Position numbers and translations under genes: made by a program. Below are positions 11,950-21,316 of a stretch of DNA of 64,000 bases, one piece after another; positions within the stretch are counted from its first letter, which is position 1, and every line of letters starts with the position of its first letter. The DNA is from Knufia peltigerae (Eukaryota > Ascomycota > Eurotiomycetes > Chaetothyriales > Trichomeriaceae): NCBI GenBank assembly GCA_030247855.1, contig JAPDRN010000068.1, positions 1 through 64,000 of the forward strand, written 5' to 3'. A model generated the notes under the pieces. It did not search any database. It was given only the letters and a program-made list of their open reading frames with translations, and had not been told where the DNA came from.

Positions 11950-12373
11950 TGGAGACATAGTCCAGGGCGACAGAACTGTTCTGTAGACTCAGATGAAATT
12001 AACTTCACCGAATGTAACCAAGTAGCACCTGTATTCGAGTCAAATTCTCATCCTTTCGCATATCGTGGCCTGAGCTGGTCTAGAACCCCTTGGCCGCAAC
12101 CCCAGCCCCCCTGTAGCTGGTGCCGCGGTTGCCATCCGCCCGCCCGAGTGAGACTCTTCTAATGGTGCCGAGCCACATGCTTTATGACAGCGACTTGCAA
12201 AGAACATCCAGCTCCAGAGTCAATCAATTGTCAGGCAGCTGATGGCAAAGCCTGCGCTAGACCTGACCTTGCTTCTGCGGCACTTGACCTCCGTGTGACA
12301 AGCAAACCGCTCTTCGTCCTCTGCTTCCTCCCCGTGATGTTGCACATCTCGCACCACTTTGCCGCCCACAAAG
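11950..12373. other. Spacer between hydroxyacid oxidase and Zn2Cys6 regulator
   Basis: A 424-bp tandem spacer holding the 3' end of the oxidase and the promoter of the regulator. It has a GC-rich stretch near 12080..12150. No gene or repeat is seen. Confidence 0.55.
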
Positions 12374-15044
12374 ATGCAGACAACACGACGAGAGCATTTC
12401 ATTAATACCGGTGGGCCAAAAGGTTCCCGTCGTTCCTGCGAGTCCTGTCACAACCGTAAGGTACGATGCGATGTGGACTCCTCTGGGTTACCATGCAACA
12501 ATTGTCATTTAGATGCTCGCCGTTGCGTGATCAGAGAACCATTGAAAAGGTAAGCTGTGTGCTTTAGCTATGTAGATATGGTACCAGCAGCTCTGTTCAA
12601 GACCGTGTTTTCTAACAACGCCACTCATTCAGAGGGAGGAAAACTAGACTTGAACGACTTGCACGCGAGAGGGGGCCGACCTCCGGCACTGATGCTCCTA
12701 TCGTGCCTAGGGCTGACGGTCGACGTAAACATTCGACATACGATGATATTGAAGCTTGTTTGTCGCTACCGAGGATAACACCCCTTTCACAAGGCCTGGA
12801 CGAAAGTATGAGAATATCTCATGTTCCATTGATGCAAGTCCCTGTGACTACATCCTAGCTCATGGCCGAATCAATGCTAACTTGGAACATCCCTCTTATA
12901 GGTGATGATACTCCCTCGACAACGGATGTATATGTTCCTTTCTACTTCCACAAGTTCTTGAAACTTGGAGACATGCAACACCTGTCACCCACTGAGATTC
13001 GATGTCTCGAACGCGAGTATTGCCTTCAGGTTCCAAGCGGCCGAGTATTGGATGAATTTGTACGACAATACTTTCTCTACGTTCATCCTTGTCTCCCTCT
13101 GCTGAACGAAGGGCACTTTTGGGCCCTATACTCCGGCTCTGGACGTGATGGGAATTGCAGTCCTACTTTCTCACTAGCTCTTTTCCAGGCGATTCTTTTT
13201 ACTGCGTGCAGGGTAAGTCATCAATACCCGAGACGTGAACGACCCAGATCTAAGACAGGTAGTTCGTTTCGATTAGCTCGATCAAGGCTTGCGGATTTAG
13301 GGATCTTCAAAGTGCACGTACGACACTCCATCGCCGTGCTGAGGTATGAGACCCCTTGGATTGCGCACACCTAGTAGCTGATGACCGGCTACCAAGCTGC
13401 TGGTAGAGCATTCTCTGGAACGTGACAGCGTGGCGCTTGCCCAAACATCGCTATTGCTGTCTTTGCAAGCCACTCTGGTTGATCAAAGCCTCAACTCGAT
13501 GTGGTTATCAAAAGCAATATCGTACGCCAAGGAGGCTGGTGCCCAGAACTACTACCGTTCGACTCGATCAGATATCGAAACAATACGGGAACAGAAACGT
13601 CTCTGGTGGTGCTGTATTCTTCGCGACCGGATGATAGCCCTTGGTGTTCGCCGCGACATTCAAATAAGTCCTGAAGACTTCGATTTGGAACAAGGCGGGC
13701 TGACCGAATCTGACCTCGTAGGCGAGGCCCACAGTCTCCAAGTCTACGATTCCAGATCGAGGTCAGCCTTGAGCAAAACCATCGTTGCTCATTGTGCCCT
13801 TGCAGTTGCCATCACATGGACGATGAGTGCCGCTTATGGCGCATCCTCTTCCTCCCTTGAAGACCGGCCTACCGTATCTCAATTGGTCTCGTCTATGGTA
13901 GAGATCGAGCGAGCGAACACCGAACTCAAGGTCTGGTCACGCAGATTTATGTCTGACCTGGTGAATCATGGCGATAGAGATCTAGGATGTCGCACACTAA
14001 ATCCTTCAGTGACCTTCTTTGCGGACATGACATTGATCCACTACTAGTATGAAGTTTTCTCCCTGGAAGAATATCTCATCAAGCTCGTGCTGACGAAACA
14101 TCCAGCTCCGCCAAAATTGCACTCTGCAACCACCAGGCTTCCATCCTGCAAAGACACCAAGTTCACCTGGACGATCACGAGTTTCGCCTTGCCAGCCTCA
14201 ACAGAGACTTGCGGAATGCGATCACTAGTGTAGCGGGCAAAATTAAAGAACTGAGTAACCAAGGGCTAGCACACAATCTGCCCATCACCGCGTGCGTCCT
14301 CGTGATTCTCATACCTAAGGGTGGACAGTACTCCTGAGTTGCTGCTAATAACTTTTCCCTAGACCATCATGCTCGGCGCTCCCCTTTATCCTCGAAGCTC
14401 TCAACCTCCGACTCTCGGCGGCGGCGCAAAAGGACATCCACCAGCAGCAGCTTGAACGATATGCGGCCATAATGAGACTCTTCCGTACTCAACACGACCA
14501 TACTGAGTGCGTCACCAGCGCCATCAACTACCTCCTGCAAGTGGTGGACTCCGAGATTCAACACCTCGGCCCGTCCTCCCAGGTCTCGCTCCGGGGTGTT
14601 GAGCAGCGCGATTTTGAGAACGGAAATAGCAAAGCGCTCTTGCATCGGCCCTCCACTTGGTCAGATGTATTCACAGGGAAACCGACGGTTTACCTGCGCC
14701 TCTCGCTCTCTCTGGACTTCGCATTGTCGCGAGGACGGGCGCCGCGTATGGCGGACCTGCAGAGCTGGGTTCTTGACACAACGCCTGCTAGTGTGCCGGG
14801 CCCGCTGTTTATGCATGCGATGTCGCCGTTAATGATGCCGCCTGTCACACCGCCAATCATTGTGCCAAATACAGTGCTTGATGTCGTTGATGACAACAAT
14901 CAAGAAGAATGTTTCCCGACGCTGACAACCGAGGACACGACAGACTCTGACCTTGGCTTCGTGATACCTTGGTATCTGACCGAGGTGTCGGACTCCGTCT
15001 ATGGAGATCTGCAGTTTTTGGACTCGGTCGAGCCATGTATTTGA
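12374..15044 (+). CDS. Zn(II)2Cys6 fungal transcription factor with Fungal_trans domain
   Basis: Seven exons (12374..12549, 12633..12805, 12902..13212, 13263..13343, 13397..14046, 14106..14291, 14363..15044) stay in phase to give 752 residues. The binuclear zinc cluster is at residues 22-51: Cys22, 25, 32, 41, 44 and 51 (x2, x6, x8, x2, x6), with the LPCNNC variant shared with AmdR/CTF1-type regulators. A basic linker follows at residues 58-68. The middle-homology domain starts near FVRQYFLYVHPCLPLLNEG and continues through IKACGFRDLQSARTTLHRRA and LWWCCILRDRMIALGVRR. The C-terminal third is acidic and hydrophobic, as in an activation region. Nuclear. The target is unknown, but adjacency to the oxidase/MFS/MDR genes suggests pathway-specific control. 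Exon 5 acceptor (13396 versus 13406) is the least certain junction. Confidence 0.87.
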
Positions 15045-15811
15045 ATCATCACTGAATGGCTAACCACAAACCTTGTGGCCCGATGCAATCCTGGCGGCTG
15101 CTTATGTTGCCAATTCTGGCCATTGTATAGTATATCATTGAAAATAACATGACTGAAATGTATGAGACCGACCTAGGTCTGACACGAGCATCCTGGTCAT
15201 TGATCTCTTACTACTACTGCCGGAGAGTAAGGGGAAGTTGTAGCTTCATCACAAGGTGAACGAGTTGAAAGGCGGCGAATCAATACAGTCAGTACCTTGT
15301 TTGCCGCTGATCCACTCGTCGCAGTAAGATCATTTGAGGCCCCAGCGACCACGTTGTGCTGTCTAAATTTCAACCCATGATTCGGTGAGGCGCGAGTAGT
15401 TCGATTCCTCCTTGGCATGTTTGAGGCTCTACTAGAAAGAAAATACGGGGAGAGTATTGACCTCCGTGCTCATTTCCTCACGAATATCTGACACAAGGGA
15501 CCGCGAAGTCCAACGGATCTCAACGCAGCAAAGCGGAAAGATCTCTTGTTTTGCTCGCTTGCACCGGCTCGAGATACATGCTAAAACTTTGTTCTAAGGG
15601 ACATGGTGTCTCAGGTTGGTCGCAGCATCAACCTCCTCAGGGGCTTTGGGGCAGAACTCGCACGTTTCAGGTTCCTCAGTCATGGATTGCTTCAAACATT
15701 TAATGATGAAGATGCTCCCTCATAATTTCATCTCAGTAAGTCTGAACCTGAAATTTGCTCTCACTTTTTCAATACTTTATCCCGCAATTCCCCTTCGATC
15801 CTACCTTTAAA
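15045..15811. other. Intergenic region before the coiled-coil gene
   Basis: About 770 bp with no supported gene. Possible 5' UTR or an upstream non-coding exon of the next gene lies near 15600..15811. That part contains an ATG-bearing frame (15616..15810) without homology that I can recognise. Confidence 0.5.
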
Positions 15812-16876
15812 ATGTGGACTCCCGGACATCTACAAAGAACGTCATCGACACATTCATTCGCCATGTCCGTTGCTTCGAGCCGCGGATCTACATATTCCGA
15901 GACCTTCGATGAACAACAATCTAGAAGCACGAGTGGAATGTGGCATTCTGAAAAAAATCTCGTAGCCATGACAAGTCTGGACCTGTCGCCTGAGCGTCAG
16001 CGACGTGACTCGATATCAACAAACGCATCCAACTCCACGCTCGCTATGGATGTCCCCCATGACATTGTTCATGACGAGCTGGACCTCAAAACTCCGACTG
16101 TGCAACAGATTCCTTTGGAGCACTGTAGTGTATCATCTCTCTCGGATACATCCTCGGAACAACAAATCTCCCCGAACCATGTGGCTGGCCCAATGGAGCA
16201 ACTACTGCAATCGCTGCTCTACAAAGTCAGCGAGGCCGAAAGTGGTCGTCCGACTATCATGGCAGATGACTACGCCATACTCCAATCTCGGGTCGACACC
16301 CTGGAAGCGGAAAGGAAGACTTGGGAACGAAGATACCAGGCCTACTTCGAAGTCCGCGACGAGGACTTCACCAACATCCTCAAACTCCGGACAATGTTGG
16401 CTGAGGAAAGAAGAGAACATTCGGCCATCCGAAAGCTGCGAGATGAAGATCTGGAGAATCTTCTCGCCGTTCGCGAAAAGCTCGCGCAAGCCTTGTGGTC
16501 CAAGCCTCAACCACCACCACCGACCAGACGGACGTCCACGTTCTCGGCACGTCAATCACGGAGCGAAGGGGATGATTTGTGGCGGGCTGCGAAATCTGCG
16601 GCAATGGAGCAGAGGATCCTAGAGCTCGAAGCGGCAAACAAAGAGCTGCACGAGCATGCCACAAAGGGAAGCGTCTCGGGTGATGTGAACACGATGATGA
16701 GTCGCATGGAAACCATGTTTGATGAAAGCATGAAGCATAGAGAGAAGATGGCCGTCAAGATGCAGCAGCTCAGGTCCGAGAAGGAGGCGTTGCAGAAGGA
16801 GGTTGGGCTGCTAGAAGATCGCAACGCCGAGCTAGAGTCAGTCATTGGAAGGATGCAGAGGAATCTCGGTATATGA
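15812..16876 (+). CDS. Uncharacterised coiled-coil protein
   Basis: A single exon of 354 residues from the ATG at 15812 (MWTPGHLQRTSS); the longer frame upstream starts with TTG and is not used. Residues ~1-125 are Ser/Thr-rich and probably disordered. From about residue 155 to the end the sequence is strongly heptad-patterned. Examples are ILQSRVDTLEAERKTWERRY, ILKLRTMLAEERREHSAIRK, KMQQLRSEKEALQKEVGLLE and DRNAELESVIGRMQRNL. A short proline run (PPPPTRR) interrupts it near residue 235. No enzymatic motif, targeting signal or membrane segment is seen. A scaffold or cytoskeletal adaptor is possible. I do not recognise a named family. Confidence 0.7.
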   Translation: MWTPGHLQRTSSTHSFAMSVASSRGSTYSETFDEQQSRSTSGMWHSEKNLVAMTSLDLSPERQRRDSISTNASNSTLAMDVPHDIVHDELDLKTPTVQQIPLEHCSVSSLSDTSSEQQISPNHVAGPMEQLLQSLLYKVSEAESGRPTIMADDYAILQSRVDTLEAERKTWERRYQAYFEVRDEDFTNILKLRTMLAEERREHSAIRKLRDEDLENLLAVREKLAQALWSKPQPPPPTRRTSTFSARQSRSEGDDLWRAAKSAAMEQRILELEAANKELHEHATKGSVSGDVNTMMSRMETMFDESMKHREKMAVKMQQLRSEKEALQKEVGLLEDRNAELESVIGRMQRNLGI

Positions 16877-17458
16877 ATCACGTCTCGCTTTATTTCTTTT
16901 TATTTGGCGGTTTTTTAGTTAGCGTGGAATGGAGTTTCATATTGGAGCACGTTTGTGCGTCTGCTTAGATAGATTAGAAAGGTGTCTGCTTCATGAGGTA
17001 ACAAAAGCATGGCATGACTATGAGTACAAGATGTGCCTCATCGGGAATGGATACAAACGAAAACAGAAAACTCCATGAACCCGGACGAGTTCTTCCGCTG
17101 ACCATTGACTTCTTATTACCTGTGATTAAGGTGTCAAAACAAAATTTTGTCGTGTTCAAGGACAGTGCTCGTAATTTCAAGAGGTGAGTGAATAGTGTCG
17201 ATATCGGCGACAGCACAGACTGACAGCCTCGTGCTTCCGGAGTAAATAGCGACGACGTCATCACCTGAGTTGTTTTTTTCTATTGAGCTGTTGGTTTGAC
17301 CTTTACACTTTCAACCTTTTGTTTTAACATTTTATTTTTGAAGAACTATTTTTGAAGAACTATTTTTGAAGAACTATTTTTGAAGAACTATTTTTTGAGA
17401 ACAACATTCTTGAACAGTGGGCACGGTGGTCAAAGGCCCCAGCCCCTTGAGAAGAAAA
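16877..17458. other. Intergenic region with a 14-bp tandem repeat
   Basis: About 580 bp between two plus-strand genes. It is T-rich near 17270..17400, with the tandem repeat listed separately immediately before the phosphatase-like gene. No coding frame is supported. Confidence 0.6.
17334..17399. repeat. 14-bp tandem repeat, four perfect units plus one degenerate
   Basis: The unit ATTTTTGAAGAACT is repeated exactly at 17334..17347, 17348..17361, 17362..17375 and 17376..17389. A decayed fifth copy (ATTTTTTGAGAAC) runs to about 17402. It ends ~60 bp before the ATG at 17459, so it probably lies in the leader or core promoter of the secreted phosphatase-like gene. Confidence 0.92.
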
Positions 17459-18886
17459 ATGTCCACTCGGACAACCGCGACAGCGTTGTTGGTCTTGGGA
17501 GGAGCCTTGTTGGCCGCCGCGTTTCCCACTCCGCCGCCATCATCATCATCATCATCATCTCAACAAGTGCCGATCACGGTACAAGACCACACGCAGGGCT
17601 ACAAATTCGACGAGCTTTTACATCTTCCAGGGATTTCACCGTACTTTGACGCCGTCGGGTTCGGTCTCGAGCATACGGCGCCCGTAGGATGCAAGGTGAC
17701 GGCGGCGTCGTACCTCATCCGGCACGCCGCCATCTACTCCAACGACGACGAGTACGAGGAATACATCAAACCGTTCCTGTACAAACTCGAACAGCACCGC
17801 TCGGGATGGTCCGGACCACTGGAATTCATGTCCACCTGGGTGTCTCCCATCCTGGAAGACAGGCTCGAACAAGTGACGCCTTCCGGTAAGGAAGACGCCA
17901 GAAAAGTGGGCGCGCACCTGGTCAAGCGTTACCCCGACCTCGCCCCCACCGTCAAACGAGTGCTGGCCGACAAGAAATCGCGGACGTACGACACCGCCGA
18001 GGCAATGGTGAGGGCCTTCCCCGAGAACTCGGACATCAAGGTTGTGCGAATCACCCAGAACAAGAACGGCAGCATGGACTCGTTGGTGCCCCACAAGTCG
18101 TGCCCTGCGTTCAGCAAGAAACCCGGCACCGAAGAAATGGCCGAGTTCGTGTCTCACTACGCGGCGCACGTCTCGGGTCGCCTGGCGCAATTCATGCCTT
18201 TCAACTTGACCGACAACGACGTCGTCGGTCTTCAGGGTCTGTGTGGCTACGAGTCCGCAATCAGAGGCGAGAGAAGTCCCCTGTGCGCCGTCTTCACCGA
18301 CGCCGAGTGGATGTCGTACGAGTACGCCTGGGACCTCAAGTACGCCCACATGGTCGGTCCCCTGAACCCCTTGTCGCCGTACCTGGGCTTTCCCTGGCTC
18401 AAGGCGCAGAGCGAATTGTTCCAAAAGGTGGATGGCACACTGGACCCGGACCCAGACCGAGACGGAGACGACGACGACGATGATGCTGGCTGGCCTCCGG
18501 AGCAACGGCTCTTCCTGAGCTTCACGCACCGCGAGGTCCCTCCCTTTGTCGCCACGGCGCTGGGCATCTTCAACTCGTCGTCGTCGGCGATGGAACAGTT
18601 CCCGACCGACCACGTCAACTGGGTCCGCGCCTGGCGCATGAGCGATCTCATCCCGTTCCTGGGCCACGTGGGCATGGAGAAGATGACGTGCACGGGCAGG
18701 CCGGGGCGAGAGGGTGAATATATCCGCGTCATCGCCAACACGGCACCCAGGCCCATTCCCTTCTGTCAGGACGGACCTGGCGCCAGTTGTCCCATGAGCG
18801 AGTGGGTGAAGATCATCGCCGCCGGGGCCGAAGAATTCAAGGATTATGCGCAGGTGTGTAAGAAGGACGAGAAGGACATGAAGTAA
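17459..18886 (+). CDS. Secreted histidine acid phosphatase superfamily protein (divergent active site)
   Basis: A single exon of 475 residues starting at ATG 17459. The open frame upstream begins with GTG and lacks a signal sequence. Residues 1-21 form a secretion signal (LLVLGGALLAAAF), followed by a Pro/Ser spacer encoded by a CAT/ATC microsatellite. The branch-2 histidine phosphatase fold is indicated by LIRHAAIYSNDDEYEEYI (Arg88-His89), where phytases and acid phosphatases have RHGxRxP. SFTHREVPPF occupies the usual HD position. Conserved Cys and LCGYESAIRGERSPLCAVF agree with the fungal phytase-like branch. The substitutions around His89, and HRE for HD, are shared, as I recall, with a fungal RHAAIY subgroup. 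The substrate is therefore uncertain. An Asp-rich loop (nine Asp in twelve residues) lies near residue 350. Confidence 0.82.
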   Translation: MSTRTTATALLVLGGALLAAAFPTPPPSSSSSSSQQVPITVQDHTQGYKFDELLHLPGISPYFDAVGFGLEHTAPVGCKVTAASYLIRHAAIYSNDDEYEEYIKPFLYKLEQHRSGWSGPLEFMSTWVSPILEDRLEQVTPSGKEDARKVGAHLVKRYPDLAPTVKRVLADKKSRTYDTAEAMVRAFPENSDIKVVRITQNKNGSMDSLVPHKSCPAFSKKPGTEEMAEFVSHYAAHVSGRLAQFMPFNLTDNDVVGLQGLCGYESAIRGERSPLCAVFTDAEWMSYEYAWDLKYAHMVGPLNPLSPYLGFPWLKAQSELFQKVDGTLDPDPDRDGDDDDDDAGWPPEQRLFLSFTHREVPPFVATALGIFNSSSSAMEQFPTDHVNWVRAWRMSDLIPFLGHVGMEKMTCTGRPGREGEYIRVIANTAPRPIPFCQDGPGASCPMSEWVKIIAAGAEEFKDYAQVCKKDEKDMK

Positions 18887-19486
18887 TATAATTATACCCC
18901 GATCTACTAGATGGGAGATGTCATGTGTACCAAGTATTAGATTAATTCTTCCCTGTATGTACCAACAAAAGTGTCGCGCCTTATTCAGAGTTTGTGATTG
19001 AGCAGCAAGCATTTCGGTCGAGATTGAGATTTTCCCAAAATGATGTCAAAGGCTTAGTACGGAGTAGATAAGTACCTACCTAGGCAGACAGGCGCAACAG
19101 ACCGGACCAAAGTATTCGTTCACCAACCCGAGGGATCCCTCAAAAATGGTGGATGTTGAGGCTCAATTTGCATGAGTGGCATCGAGGCCTCCTGTAGTCT
19201 ACATTCCATCTTTTAAACCGTAGGTAGCGAGTCAGTGGTGGTACACCGTTGTTATGCTCCTTCTCCTTCTTGTCGTGTCATTAGTCGTCTCGTAACGACA
19301 ACAATGTTCAAGGAATAACAAACCAAAAACAGAAGCCAGAAATCGTGACTCGAAGTAAAAATCCGGAGTTCTTGGCAACCAATGGCCGCAGCTTCACGTC
19401 GATGACGTACCGGTACAGATTAGTTGTTGCACCAAAGAAATTCATACTGTCTTCTTCTGACAGTAGCACAACATTACTCATCGACC
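18887..19486. other. Intergenic region
   Basis: 600 bp between tandem plus-strand genes. It contains one copy of the TACGGAGTA motif at 19058..19066, followed by a TACCTACCTAGG-type stretch. No gene is supported. Confidence 0.55.
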
Positions 19487-20011
19487 ATGACAATGGCACC
19501 GTCACGAGGAATACACAACGTTGACCTTCATAACGAAAATGACGAAGCCGCAGTGCAACAACAATCCAAGTCCGCGCTCGTCAGCGCGAGACGCAACCTG
19601 AATTACCTCATTGCACCCGGAAGCGCGAGCGCCGATAAGCCAGCTCGCTTACGCACAAGGGCCCTCCTCCGCACATGTCGATATGTTGGACAATTCATCA
19701 TTTGGCGACTGGTGCGTTGGGCCAAATACGCGGCTGTTGGGTTTCTCGTCGCCGCAATTGGAGCTACTGCATTCGGAGGCGTCATCACCGGGGTGGGCTG
19801 GCTGGCGGCTCCTCCAACCTTTGGTGCGAGTATCATTGCAGCAAGTGTCTGGGGCGTGGGCAAGTTCGCAGCACGAAAATTACACAGGCGGTGGAAGAAG
19901 GAAGGTGGCGACGATGGCGCTGAGATGAGAGAGCGGATCGAGGACGAAGGGCCTGTCCGGAGAGAAGGATCCTACGGTACCGACATGGGCCCAAGGGCGG
20001 TTCCCTGGTGA
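19487..20011 (+). CDS. Small predicted membrane protein of unknown function
   Basis: A single-exon 174-residue frame from ATG 19487 (MTMAPSRGIHN). A basic, Arg/Ala-rich N-terminal half leads into two adjacent hydrophobic segments (AAVGFLVAAIGATAFGG and VGWLAAPPTFGASIIAASVW). Then follow the basic patch KFAARKLHRRWKK and a charged C-terminal tail. The layout suggests a hairpin membrane insertion with both termini on the same side. No family is recognised, and the upstream TTG-initiated extension is disregarded. It could be a mitochondrial or ER membrane protein; sequence alone does not decide. Confidence 0.55.
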   Translation: MTMAPSRGIHNVDLHNENDEAAVQQQSKSALVSARRNLNYLIAPGSASADKPARLRTRALLRTCRYVGQFIIWRLVRWAKYAAVGFLVAAIGATAFGGVITGVGWLAAPPTFGASIIAASVWGVGKFAARKLHRRWKKEGGDDGAEMRERIEDEGPVRREGSYGTDMGPRAVPW

Positions 20012-21316
20012 TGGACGACGTGCTATGAAAAGCGGTGCCATGGAAGCAGGTGACGGTGTCTGCACGTCTATGTGCAGCAGCCAGCGATGGTAAGGCCACT
20101 GTGCGAGCAAGTGTCGATGGTGATGATTACGATGCTGCCTAAGCCACGCAGCCCTGCATCTCAACAGATTTTCGGAAAGGAAAGAAATGTTAATACATGT
20201 GATAATGTGGTATGGCATTGGTCGGGAGACATATGAAGAGTTATCAGGATCATATGACGACCCTGGAGGCAGAAGGCATCAGTTGCAAAGGCAGCCAATC
20301 ATATACTCACGGATCTTCATATGGGTATTGTTGAACATTGTGTGGTGTGCATCGCTCGAGCCAAAAGGTGATGTGGCCACAAGGGAATCGCAGTTGGCTA
20401 TACGAAATACGACGGAAGATCTGGCGCATCATCCTCTTGTTGGGGCCTGTCACAACTTTTGAGGCCTCGGCTCATTTTCTCCGAGACGCATTTGGTTTCC
20501 GATCGCCTGGACCCAATCCCTGTAGCCCGTAGTGTCCTCGTAAGTGCCGAGATTTCTAGTCCGGCGTCAGCACGGAGGATATATTTTTAACAGAGAGGGT
20601 CTTCGACAGTGGTCAGAGAGAAGCTTCCCTTGTCGAGCGTTTCTTTAGATGAATCACATCTACGACGTCACGACCATGGCTGGAGCCTCATCGACAACTT
20701 CGCAACGAGAAAAGCCACGATACGAGCTCTTAGTACCAAAATACGCTAGTCACCAATCCTTGAACCGTGAATGGCCGAAGTTCTCAGGGTCCCGATTCTA
20801 GCTCCGTTCTAGAGCTGTCAAACACTAGAACCAATAAGGACTAGCCGGGACAATCTTTGGGGATCTGTGCCTGAAACTCGCCTGACGTCTCCCCAACGTT
20901 TTTCGCAAGCCCAGAGAGCTCAGGGCGACGTGAGCCGCCTAGTGAATTTCTCGTGTCCGGCCCTCACCAAGAAAGGGTCAAGATTCGCCAAATGATGTGC
21001 AGTTCTAGAGCCTGGAAAATCTCTGCGCCATTCGACAGAGGCCGACCAGCTTCGAGGTCCCGGTCCCTGGCCACCCAGTCCCGTCCCCCCAAAAATCCCC
21101 CCCATACGCCTCCCGATACTTGTTTTCACACCACCCACTGCCGCCTCAAAAGAAGTGGGGAACTTCTCAACAACTTTTTGAATTCTCGTTGGGCTGCACC
21201 GTCGCCCCCTTCTAAATAAAACATCGACCCGTCCTCCTCTCTCGTCCTCAATCCCTTCATCCTCACATCGACCTTCATTCCCTCCGGTATCAGTCGACCT
21301 TCATACCGACTTCGCC
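20012..21316. other. Intergenic region upstream of the desaturase gene
   Basis: 1.3 kb with no supported gene. The 3' portion looks promoter-like: C-rich blocks at 21080..21115, a TATA-like TCTAAATAAAA at 21211..21221 (~100 bp before the ATG), and a pyrimidine-rich leader (CTCCTCTCTCGTCCTC) typical of highly expressed fungal genes. Confidence 0.6.
21211..21316 (+). promoter_or_regulatory. Putative core promoter and pyrimidine-rich leader of the delta-9 desaturase
   Basis: The TATA-like TCTAAATAAAA at 21211 is followed by a long CT-rich tract up to the ATG. This combination is common at strongly transcribed filamentous-fungal genes. It is a pattern-based call only; no mapped transcription start is available. 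Confidence 0.4.

Noticed and set aside
15390..15412. GTTCGATTCC resembling a tRNA T-loop
   Set aside because: Flanking bases do not form a T-stem, and no anticodon or acceptor arm could be built on either side.
17636..19012. A 458-codon antisense open frame opposite the phosphatase-like gene
   Set aside because: It is Arg/Gly/His/Val-rich without domains, and mirrors the C-ending codon bias of the sense gene. The sense strand has a signal peptide and a clear fold signature.
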